Source: Prostheceraeus crozeri
Lineage: Eukaryota > Platyhelminthes > Polycladida > Euryleptidae
DNA: 64,000 nt
Reading direction: 5' to 3'
Assembly (NCBI GenBank): GCA_907163375.1
Contig: CAJQUW010004469.1
Coordinates: forward strand, 248,001 to 312,000
Shown: piece by piece, positions 19,581 to 28,863 of the stretch
Position numbering within the stretch: the first letter of the stretch is position 1
Layout of the letters: each line of letters begins with the position of its first letter
Notes under the pieces: generated by a model
What the model was told of the DNA's origin: nothing
The model's input: only the letters and a program-made list of their open reading frames with translations
The model's database searches: none
Program-made: the position numbers and the translations under genes

Positions 19581-19861
19581 TGAGGCGCACAGATTAAACC
19601 GGGAGCCATAAGCCATAGGCCTAAGCAAGTCGCTTCATGATCCTTCATCAGTCATAAGTCATTTTGACAATATTTTTCATGACATGTAATACAAAAAGAA
19701 AATAAATGACATTTTTCTAACTTTTGTAAGAACATAAAGCATAGTAAAGCAGGAGCATAAAAAATACCGGGTTATATCACAACGTCGGATCTATTGAAGA
19801 TCATCGTCCAATGATTATCAACCGGTTGACGGTTTATGACTTTGGCTTATCCTGTGTGCCT
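19581..19861. repeat. Small imperfect TIR pair
   Basis: GAGGCGCACAGATTAAACC (left) and, reversed from 19861, GAGGCACACAGGATAAGCC resemble each other, with AGCCATAAGCC just inside the left. A similar GGCTTATCGTGTGTGCC recurs at 20219-20235. Possibly a short MITE; no target duplication found. Confidence 0.35.
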
Positions 19862-20183
19862 CCGTAATCAAAGGATGCTTGTGACTGATGACTCATTCTG
19901 TAAGCCAGCTCTCATTGATTCTTTAGCCTTGGAACTCTGTAAACGGTTTCTGGCTTACGACTTTGATCAGCCCCGCTTTAGAAGCGCTGATTGAAAAATG
20001 GACTAGTGGGAAGGTCCTCCACACCGATCTCGTCAAGTTTGGCTCTAAAATGTAGTCCTAGGATAGTCAAAAGTTTGACGCGCCTTGAACGTTGAATGTC
20101 TGCCGGTGGGAACGCACCACCTGTCCTCTTAAGGGCAAACCTTAAGTCTTATTAACTATAAGTTTATTAAAATTATGAAACAT

Positions 20184-20735
20184 TTAGACGTCGTTATGGG
20201 AATGTCCCAGCTTCAATTGGCTTATCGTGTGTGCCTTCTGCCCTGAGCATTCTGGAAAATGCGCCCCAACAATGTCGTCAGTCGAGGTCCACTCGCAAAT
20301 TCCGTCCCCTACCTCGGAACTCGCTTGCCTTGGTGCTTGGTGGCGGGGTCCACTAAAGATGATCAGTTGCTGAGTGAAGGTCGCTCTCATCGCTGTTTCA
20401 TCTCTGCACTCTCCCGCTAATTCCAAAACTCGCACCATATGCCCACAGTCTTTATAAGCCTCATCCTTTATTGTCCGACAAATTAAAGCGGCCACTTATT
20501 GACGGATCATCCTTTCTTCCTACACTCTCACCACTTCACGTCGATCCATCAGCCTCGCATGCGCTTCTTCCATGCGATCTCCTCCCCGCACTGTCAACTC
20601 AGCGAGCATGTACATTCTCTGCGATTTTGACCAAGTTGTCAGCTCTTGACGCAGTTGTGCATCACGACCCAGTCCTTCGCAACATTTAGACCTACTTGAA
20701 TTTAAGGTACTTCTACTCTTTCCCCTCCCCCACAT
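20184..20735 (-). pseudogene. Unrecognised coding-like remnant
   Basis: Two minus-strand open frames in different phases, 20520-20735 (71 codons) and 20184-20495 (103 codons), lie in a stretch with more G/C than its surroundings and look like one protein broken by a frameshift near 20500. The residues are rich in Arg, Glu and Ala, with no motif I can name (for example RGGDRMEEAHARLMDR and CRDETAMRATFTQQL). Its place inside an inverted-repeat element suggests a decayed element protein or captured sequence. It could also be chance. Confidence 0.3.
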
Positions 20736-21151
20736 TTTTCAAGTTTTCCAAAATTATCAAATTTCGCCAAAGTTAGTCACATTGACTTGATCTGTCACGG
20801 AGCGACACTACAACACCACTGAGAAGTCTTACTTGAACCCTGGGATGACGGATTGATCCCTTGGATACTCAGTTAGAACACAAGGTACAGCTGTGATCAT
20901 GAACTTCGTGTGATTGTTGTCTACAGACAAATGACGAGTAATTGTCTAATTCTGAGGCAGCAAATGTTCTACAAGTCAGATAAGAGGAGTTTTACACACT
21001 CAACGCTATGCGACGTTAGTGAGACTGCCCGTAAGAGCAAGAGAAGATCGTTGACAACAGAATTCTGTTGATCGTTAAACAACAGAAATGTGGGGGGGGG
21101 AAGAACAGAAGTACCAAATTTAATACTGTTTCTCGCTTATTCGGTAGTTCT

Positions 21152-21362
21152 TAAGCTCCATTCACACCGCAGACGGCGCGGTGCGTCCTCACGCGTCAGA
21201 ATGTTCGTTCAACAAACCTGTGGGGCAACCCATAGAGACGTGCGGGACCGCGCCGCGTCCGGTGTGAACAGCCCATAGGTTTATTGAGTAGACATATAGC
21301 GGCAGAATTAAAATTCTGGACGCGTGAGGACGCGCCGCGCGTCCTGTTTGAATAGACCTTTA
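21152..21362. repeat. CpG-rich MITE pieces
   Basis: Contains CTCCATTCACACCGCAGACG (left), CGCGTCCGGTGTGAACAGCC (inner) and GCGTCCTGTTTGAATAGACC (right end), related to 19207-19318 and 31021-31200. It looks like two overlapping or nested copies. Confidence 0.5.
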
Positions 21363-21449
21363 GTGACTGAATGTTTGAGAGTGATGGGGTCGTAGTCAGT
21401 TAACGTTGTTCGAGTTTCCCATCGGTTTCTTTCAAGAGTGCCTTTTCAT

Positions 21450-22060
21450 TCCGCATCCACAAGAGAGCAAGAGAGTATACATCAGAATGATGTTTTGACT
21501 AAGCTTTTGTTCTTCTTCACCGCTCTCACTATTATCGTGTAGCCAAATGATAAAAAATAGCCCTTTGAAATTGAAATACATGCATTCACTCACTTGTTTT
21601 CAAAGAGTTTACTCTAGGCCTGACTAAAGACGGCTTCATGGTACTGCTTCTTGATTTCTAAACCATGGCTGATTGATGTTTTCCATATATGAGATGCAGT
21701 TTACTGAATTTGTATAAAAGAAATCATTCAATCATCATTATGAGTGTGATTAATTTGCATGTAAGACTCTTGCCCATCGTAGGCTTGCATGCTATTAAAA
21801 CTTCCTTTAAATTCTTATTGAATAAAGAGCACGGCATTCACATGTGGGATCTCTTATAAGCATGGCATGGGCTCGGAAACAAGATTCAACAATCTATGCA
21901 CAAACTGCACGAAAATTGGCATTTGAAAGTGAATTCTTGAAATAACTCCGACATTGACTTGTAACACTTACAGTAGTAATTAGGATATTAGGACAAATTC
22001 CTGTCAGCTAGAAATAATGAAATTAAATTAAATAAAACTTTTAGAGATATCAGCTATCAT
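21450..22060. other. Unassigned sequence
   Basis: No gene or repeat recognised. Confidence 0.55.
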
Positions 22061-22719
22061 TCCATTAGGATCATGTTACACAACAGTCCAGCAGTCCAAA
22101 GTCGATCAACAAGTAAATCTGCACTGTAAATCACTCAATACCAATCACATACGAAGGATGCATACCAAAATATTTTTTTGGTATATCTCTGTGTTCTCTT
22201 GGTGTATGTATGCTGTATTTTCGTAGTTTCAATTGTTGTGTGCTTTACATACATACCTAAAAGCCATGCTAGTTAAAATTAAAAGAAAATCATCATCATC
22301 TTCCAAAGTATCTTGATTTCAGGACTTTTCACACAAAAAGATCACACTAATGTTAAGTAGTGAGATAATGCACTTTATTGGGCAAGAGTCATTCTTTCAA
22401 CACTGAATTCGATTTCAATACACGTAAGTCTAAGGCATCATGAATAATCAACGGTAAAAGCAAGCCTAAATACAATTTCAGGTGGCGCGAGTTAAAATCA
22501 AATCAATCCAATTAAAATAAGAACAATTCTTCTGATGTGCTGTGGTTGTTCAGTAGGCTTTTATTCTGTGTGATGTATTGTTTGATGAAAAGGGTTTCTG
22601 TTATTTTTGTGTCGTTTGTGCGCATGAGTATTCTGAAGCTGTTGTGTGTTGGTGGGATCCATTAGGATCAGGTTACACAACAGTCCAGCAGTCCAAAGTC
22701 GATCAACAAGTAAATCTGC
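22061..22719. repeat. 62-bp direct repeats 597 bp apart
   Basis: 22061-22122 and 22658-22719 are identical except for one base (T/G at the 14th position). Both contain GTTACACAACAGTCCAGCAG. The 535 bp between them are unique, AT-rich and non-coding. Possible explanations are a partial tandem duplication, or two copies of the start of an LTR. Too long for a target duplication. Confidence 0.8.
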
Positions 22720-23330
22720 TAAGGAATACAACGTGAGCAAACAAACGTGTAGTTACAAAACTATTTGGATTTCAACATATTGCGAAATAAATGGGTCGCT
22801 AAGCATTGGTAATAACATTGGTAATAAACATTGGACGTGGGCAGAAGGAAAGACGAATGAGCATGCGACTATGGCGGAACAGACCGCGCGCGGAGACCAA
22901 AAACAATCTCATGGCCAATACAAGCGAGCAGGATCATTGCGAAACCATCATTCAAACAAGCAAGAAGAGGATATATAAACGGTGGAGCCGACGACCAAAC
23001 AACAACGGCATTGAGTGACGACTGCGTTGAAGTGACAACATTTAACTAACTTCTCTTGATAATTTGTAACTCTGCTCCCTATCTCTCGAAGGTGAGATAC
23101 AGAGTTGCTAACCATCTTCTTAATTAAGTTTCCGCTCCCGGTTACGGTGAGAATCGGAAACCCTTTTATGCCTTTGTCCAAAACTGTGTTTATCTTGATT
23201 AATTGAATCTTACTTTCACCAGTTGTTGTTTTATTCAACACTATCAGCTTGGGATTGCAGTCGTAGGTTAGTAAATATTGGGACCGTAATATTGAGGTAC
23301 AGTTAAACCTTAATATTACAGACTCACTTC
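22671..23330 (+). mobile_element. Possible solo LTR
   Basis: A stretch beginning GTTACACAACAGTCC with a TATATAAAC box 300 bp in, a short GC-richer leader and no reading frame, as in LTR promoters. It ends near TATTACA (23324). No second LTR, primer-binding site or target duplication was found, so this is weak. Confidence 0.25.
22971..22979 (+). promoter_or_regulatory. TATA-box candidate
   Basis: ATATATAAA followed ~25-30 bp later by a more GC-rich stretch. Good match to a Pol II TATA box, but such strings are frequent in AT-rich DNA. Confidence 0.3.
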
Positions 23331-23968
23331 TAACCGACAATTTTGAAATGTAGAGGACCAGAGGCTGCCCATGACTGTGATTGAGTACTTTTGAATCTCC
23401 GTTATCTTCTATTTTCCCATGTAGAGATTGTTAAAGATGTAATTATTTCCTCTGAAACTTGCAAGTTAATAATAATCTGCTAAAGAGATGAGGAGTTGAA
23501 ACATATTGCGATGATGCTCACGTAGTTTAATCTTTTACTCATTGACAGGAAATATTGCTCTGCTTATTAGAGACGTGTACTTTAAGAAGTTGTTTGTGCA
23601 GCAGTTTTTGAAGACTAATTATTACAAAAAGAGAATTCTAGAAGTGATTATGTTCAAATTGAATGAAGTCTCTGTTTTCAGAATCATATGAGAACCCCTA
23701 TTTATCACTTATTTGTCTGTCTGAAGCACTGAAACATGTCGCAAAATGCGATAATCCCGGGATTGAAAAGCTTACTGTATAACTAAGATGCTTGTTACGG
23801 TATTGCTCATACCCTAATAATTATACTAAATTACATTCAAATTGTGAATTTGTTTTCATTACAGTATAGTTCCAAGCTCATATGTACCAAATTATAAGCA
23901 CCTGTAAAATATTATTGCTGCTTTAAGTGAATTCCATTTCACATATTGAACATGCTTATTTTGTGGTG
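23331..23968. other. Unassigned sequence
   Basis: No gene or repeat recognised. Confidence 0.55.
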
Positions 23969-24063
23969 TTTCCACTTAACATACCCGGGTATATTAAAAT
24001 GATCCAAATTTATTCTGCAATTTCGTCATTTTTCAGTTAATATGCCGTGTATATTAAGTGGAA
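23969..24063. repeat. Hairpin inverted repeat
   Basis: TTTCCACTTAACATACCCGG (23969 onward) is imperfectly mirrored by the sequence ending TATTAAGTGGAAA (24063). About 29-bp arms, ~37-nt spacer. Confidence 0.55.
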
Positions 24064-24074
24064 AACTCTGGTAT

Positions 24075-24200
24075 AGAGATGATCATAAAAGACGAACCAC
24101 CGAAATTATGCCAAAAATTCAATCGACTCTTATGTCTTTCAATCGTATCGCACAGGAACATGCCATGGATTATTCAAAAGCTTGTGTTCGACAAAGAGTC
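24075..24200. repeat. Diverged copy of the 15837 foldback arm
   Basis: AGAG.TGATCATAAAA, TTCAATCGA.TCTTATG and TTTCAATCGTATCGCACA follow the same order as in 15839-15950. Only one arm is seen. Open frames over it are unrecognised. Confidence 0.5.
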
Positions 24201-24330
24201 TATGTCGCAAGTCAACGAATTCTATTCAGCAGCAAATCGTATTTACAATTTCGTTTCCACATCCAAAGTGCAGTCATGTCAAATCCTGATCATTTATTCA
24301 ATTTGTGCTGATAACATTCGCTTGCTTTAA

Positions 24331-25313
24331 CATGATTGTATTTGTACTAATTTTTGAATCTTTAGGTTTCAAAATACCAATTTTCATAAGATTTTATCAA
24401 AACTAATTATCAATTTCTTTATTACGACTAAATGTTGCACTCGCATTCGAGAAAATATCACACTACTTTGAGTTTTACCAATTCTTCGCTTGGAAGAATG
24501 ACGAGTTTTTTCTTATTGAAGTTCCAGACCCTTCTTCACAGACTTCACGGAATTTTTTTATTGTTTAGCATTATGATACAAGAATGGTCATCTAATGTAT
24601 AATTTTAAGTGACTTTTACTAAAAACATGAATTTGCGGCATGATTGCAACTGAAATGCAGGTTTGAAAGCCCAAACAAAGGCTGAGTCTGCGCTGGATAT
24701 GGGCTAATATATTCTCACAACAACGGACCCGGCATAAGGATGCTCATATCATGAACAAATCTTCATAAACCATGGGCAAACAGATCATGGTTTGAATACA
24801 AAGAAATATTTCGATTCAAAAGATTATGTTGAGGATGATATGAAGTGTGCATGCATTCGTTGTGTTTTGATGCACGAATCACTGTATTTACTGTGTTCTT
24901 TTTCAGTGTTATACCTGGTATCGATTTTTCCAGCACATTCTTAGATGATGGCTAAATTTAAACTCAAGATCATGATTTCGGTTTTACTAATAATGTAACA
25001 AGCCGATTCAGAAAACTCAATCATGAAAGTGAGTCTACAGTGCATCTAATCCATGGAATGAAAGATGAACACCACATTTTCTATTCAATCACTTTTCTTA
25101 AATACTGGACTCTTGTGGATGTGGTGAACAGCATCCTCCATTGGTAGTTCTCAAAAAGATATTTGAAGAAGTTCAACAAAATTTTATCAGAAAATGGAGA
25201 AAAATAGTGGGCCTACATTTTCAAAACACCAGGTTTCAAAACCTGCTCAAGAATATTACTTTCTGGTGGGCTAATTCCTTTTATTTTTTTTGATGAAACA
25301 TTCGAAAGTGCTG
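24331..25313. other. Unassigned sequence
   Basis: No gene or repeat recognised. Confidence 0.55.
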
Positions 25314-25334
25314 TTAACCTTTATTAGCCGAACG

Positions 25335-25349
25335 GTCCATTTTTGGAAC
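25335..25349. promoter_or_regulatory. piggyBac subterminal palindrome, left
   Basis: GTCCATTTTTGGAAC, 18 bp inside the left end. Near-copies at 25673-25688 and 27517-27532. Candidate transposase-binding or structural site. Confidence 0.45.
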
Positions 25350-25672
25350 ATGTTTTTACACCGAAATATTAAGTATAATAAGCGATAATCATTGTAATAC
25401 TTAAATACAGACATTCCTATCAGACTTCATAGATATTGAAAATGTCTTCAACTTACCTTTGGTTGTCTTTCAAAGCTGACAAAATATCTATCCAAAATAA
25501 CATTTTTAAGGAAAAAATGACCTTTTTACTTTTTTTACTTGAACAACGAAGTTAAAATTCCTCTAACATAATACAATCATTTTTACTTTATCTAGATGTC
25601 TAACATCATATAGCTGTAGAAAAAATTGTGCGAAAATGCATTGCAGTGGTGTCGGAGCATTATCTATGTGGT

Positions 25673-25688
25673 GTTCCATTATTGGAAC
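25673..25688. promoter_or_regulatory. piggyBac subterminal palindrome, inner
   Basis: GTTCCATTATTGGAAC, an almost perfect dyad, about 355 bp from the left end. Confidence 0.4.
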
Positions 25689-25897
25689 GTTCGCCAAATA
25701 AAGTACAAAATTATGAAATCTTACGATATTTTGAGAATTAATCTGCTGACTGAAATCAAAACGAAAATGTTAATCCACGTACTAAATTTACTTCTGTATT
25801 TCATTAACACATCATGATTCAATAATATAGTGAACAATAGATCCACATGAGCAAAATCACATTACTATACGAGTAACACAATAGGCCAATAGTTGAG

Positions 25898-27073
25898 TCA
25901 TTGGCGGGTATGAAGCGGTATGAAGCACTTTTCATGCAATAGTTTTTGACACTTCTTGCAAAATTTAGTGGTATTTTTAGAACATACTACACAACGACCT
26001 TGTTTATCTGCTGGTGCAATGAAATGGAATGAAGGATCAAAGCGGACACTGTCCACCAATCTTACTGTGGGACCACCAAGGCGTTGTCGCGCGGGGTGTT
26101 TGTTGCTTTAGAAGTGTCATAGTCACTTCACGAAGAAATTCAAGATGACTTATTGACGCATCTGGATTCAAATGACGATATACACGCCAAGAAGCTACAA
26201 CACAAGTGTTGATGACGTTTATCCACAGATTCCACTACCATTTCTTACCATTGATCGTAGGCCGGCAAGATCCGAGGAGTCTGTCGTAGAGGTCCACGCC
26301 GCCCATATATTTGTTGTACATTTTTGTGGCATAAGGTTGGCGAATATTTATCCGTTCTTTGTCTCTTGATGAATAAGAACTCTTGTTGCATTCAAACACA
26401 TTGGAAGCAACATTCACAACACGATTGTCGTTCCAGGCAATAACTAATACTTTTCCTGTCGATCTAATTTCATAGGCACCGCGCTCCTTTTTCCGAAAAA
26501 ACTTTTCCTCTTGTAATGGACACTTTGCAGTCCTATTTCTTCGGATCGTGCCGGTAGCTCGAATATTATCGTCTGCTAATTTCTCCAACAACACAACAGA
26601 AGTAAAGGAATTGTCAAAAAATAGTGATGTTGCCGCGGGTATTGACACACATCGATACATTGTCGGACGACTCTTTCACCAAGAGGAGCTGCGGTCGCGC
26701 TCGCGCTCGTAGCTCGACCACAATACATGTCTAGGAAAAAGGGATAGCCATCTGGACTGCATAAAGACCACAGTTTATATCCAAAGCGAATTGGTTTCCC
26801 GGAGATAAACATTTTGGATGAATGGTGGCCAAAATATGGTACCATACTTTCGTCAATGGCTAATTCTTTAGAAAATACTCCAAACTGAATCAACTTCTCT
26901 TTCAGGCTTGACATAAGAGGCTGAATCTTCGCAAGTTTTCCATTAGTGAGGTGATTATTATCTGCGAAATGCAAACAGATTTTCATCTTTTTAAAACACA
27001 TCGAATTCTGAAAGTCCTCAGCAGTACTCCAGTAATGCGACTCATTTGGAAACCTCACGTAACCGGAGTACAT
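25898..27073 (-). pseudogene. piggyBac transposase, frameshifted and with a stop
   Basis: From the right: 26576-27073 contains HYWSTAEDFQNSMCF, the first catalytic Asp region AIDESMVPYFGHHSSK and KPIRFGYKLWSLCSPDGYPF, typical of the piggyBac DDD domain. After a frameshift near 26620, 26235-26660 contains LFFDNSFTS (second Asp), ATGTIRRNR and YNKYMGGVDLYDRL (third Asp). TAG then interrupts KKW-W in the next segment. A further shift near 26110 leads to RFDPSFHFIAPADKQGRC and the C-terminal cysteine-rich zinc-binding region CVVCSKN...CKKCQ...HEKC, ending at TGA 25898-25900. The upstream N-terminal part is not open. At least two frameshifts and one stop, so inactive. Confidence 0.88.
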
Positions 27074-27516
27074 AAGTGCTCCATCATTCTACATACTTCT
27101 GTAGGGGCTACATGTAAAAGATAAGATGGTTGGAGAGCTGCACTAGACAGTACTCAACAGTGAAGTATCGCAGTGTTGTAAAAGCTCTCGGCGGACATCA
27201 AATAGAATAGAGAGCGTTGTGCCATCTTTAACCGTCATACATAATCAAGAATTGACAGATAAGTAGAGATAAAAATAAACAGATGCTGAACTTTCTGTTG
27301 GACTGAACCTTTAGTTTGACCTACCACGGATTGGCACAGGACAAGCTTTTTGAAACGTGGATTCTCACACCTATAGAAAAAGCCACAAGAAATATAATGT
27401 TAATGTGTATTTCGATGAAAATCACCATTTCTAATGATAGACTTTGAATGGAAGCAGACTTTAGAAGTCTTTGACAGCATCAGATTTTTCCTTATTTTGT
27501 AGTTTAAGTGGTGAAC

Positions 27517-27532
27517 GTTCCATTTTTGGAAC
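27517..27532. promoter_or_regulatory. piggyBac subterminal palindrome, right
   Basis: GTTCCATTTTTGGAAC, about 133 bp inside the right end. Confidence 0.45.
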
Positions 27533-27767
27533 AGGTATATATGACAAGAAGGAATAAAGATTTCCAATAATTTATGACATGCTTAACTTTGCTCCTCCAA
27601 AGACAATAGAAATATGACAAAACAACATCATAAATATAATTATGCTGGGAGCCGTCTAATAAAGGTTAAGCTAAAGAGCGTTTTTCCAAAATACCAGTCA
27701 TCGAGTTATAAATATGTCAAAAAAATGGAGAGTAATGCGAAGAGAACTCGAATATATTGACGTTATT

Positions 27768-27799
27768 CACAAATTTTCGGCCGAAGCCTTCATCAGGTG
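27768..27799 (-). ncRNA. Hammerhead-ribozyme-like motif, PLE 3 left arm
   Basis: Reverse-strand copy of the motif at 28638-28669, identical over its length. Confidence 0.5.
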
Positions 27800-28133
27800 A
27801 AATTAACAGTGAAATTGTGATGTAGGTGGACGAAATGACAGTGGACACGGAGTGGCAATCACAAACGTCACATGATCTTGAAGCAAGCGCTTCATGGGCA
27901 GGTACATTAAAACCGCAGCAAGAAGATGTGGAACATATAATAAGCCAACCCTAACAGCTAAAAACAGAAAATGAGATACAGTAACTGACCAAGAATAATA
28001 AAGCATATATACAAACAGAATGATTACAGTATAAGAAAGAGAAACAGGTTATTACAACCAAACAGTAAGTAACACAATTTGATTCTGCGATTTTTCGTCA
28101 TCTAGTTGTCATAGTGAAAAATCCACTTTTTCA

Positions 28134-28319
28134 GTGGATTCGTCATCTAGCAATAGTCATGATGTTAACCCTAGGTCTACTAATTTACCCCTGAAATGGA
28201 AATTGCTGGATAGAAATGTGAAGCATCCTAATGTCCGTCGCTCTATAGAAGCTCTAAATATTAGAAGAAATCATCGACTATTAATGAATGGATGCATAGG
28301 TAGGGAATTAGACGTGTAA
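28134..28319 (+). pseudogene. PLE 3 endonuclease C-terminal tail
   Basis: A 61-codon open frame ending at 28319 whose last part, HPNVRRSIEALNIRRNHRL, resembles the conserved segment after the GIY-YIG core of Penelope-like endonucleases (R..IEAL.IRR....L..). The catalytic Y, R and E residues and all of the reverse transcriptase are absent. A 13-bp hairpin around 28112-28136 precedes it. It is a leftover of a 5'-truncated copy and not functional by itself. Confidence 0.55.
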
Positions 28320-28637
28320 AGTAGCCCTTTTTTTGTAAATTACTCTGGTCATAATCCAATTGTGTTACTTACTGTTTGGTTGTAATAACCTGTTTTTCTT
28401 TCTTATACTGTAATCATTCTGTTTGTATATATGCTTTATTATTCTTGGTCAGTTACTGTATCTCATTTTCTGTTTTTAGCTGTTAGGGTTGGCTTATTAA
28501 ATGTTCCACATCTTCTTGCTGCGGTTTTAATGTACTTGCCCATGAAGCGCTTGCTTCAAGATCATGTGACGTTTGTGATTGCCACTCCGTGTCCACTGTC
28601 ATTTCGTCCACCTACATCACAATTTCACTGTTAATTT

Positions 28638-28669
28638 CACCTGATGAAGGCTTCGGCCGAAAATTTGTG
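28638..28669 (+). ncRNA. Hammerhead-ribozyme-like motif, PLE 3 right arm
   Basis: CAC, canonical core CUGAUGA (28641-28647), an extra A, stem II GGC-UUCG-GCC with a stable tetraloop, GAA, AAUU, U, GUG. Stem I is CAC/GUG. Stem III could only be the self-complementary AAUU, which favours a dimeric fold. Confidence 0.55.
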
Positions 28670-28863
28670 AATAACGTCAATATATTCGAGTTCTCTTCGC
28701 ATTACTCTCCGTCTTTTTTGAAAAAGAGCGTTTTCATGAATCTACCCCACGCGGATTATTAGCTCTGTATGTATCACGACAAACATGTGCCGGTAAGCAA
28801 AAGTTCTTCCATACTGTGCGGAATCGGGATAAATAAGATTATTACATAACATAAGCACATGTA

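Larger units (their letters stand above)
18410..21449. mobile_element. Composite inverted-repeat element (~3 kb), interrupted
   Basis: TGAAAAGGCACTCTTGAAA at 18410-18428 is mirrored at 21431-21449. The left arm then resumes at 19140 (ACCGATGGGAAACTCG...) and matches the mirror of 21340-21427 through GACCCCAT..CTCAAACATTCAGTCA and into the GGTCTATTCA MITE end. The 710 bp missing from the alignment (18429-19139) is a later insertion in the left arm only. The centre carries a minus-strand coding-like stretch (20184-20735). Family unknown. Confidence 0.5.
25318..27665 (-). mobile_element. piggyBac element with TTAA duplication
   Basis: CCTTTATTAG at 25318-25327 is mirrored at 27656-27665, and TTAA flanks both ends (25314-25317 and 27666-27669), the piggyBac hallmark. 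The element is 2348 bp and carries a broken minus-strand transposase. Three 15-16-bp palindromes of the form GTTCCAnnnnTGGAAC lie near its ends (25335-25349, 25673-25688, 27517-27532). Confidence 0.9.
27687..28723 (+). mobile_element. Penelope-like element 3, short remnant with inverted arms
   Basis: Arms 27716-28084 and 28355-28719 are nearly perfect reverse complements. The ~270-bp centre encodes only an endonuclease tail. AAAGAGCGTTTT occurs at 27674-27685 and again at 28724-28735, a likely 12-bp target duplication. Each arm carries a hammerhead-like motif. Same plan as PLE 1, with almost the whole coding part lost. Confidence 0.75.

Noticed and set aside
27803..28634. Identical 67-codon frames in both PLE 3 arms
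   Set aside because: Duplicate only because the arms are inverted copies; noncoding pseudo-LTR by position.
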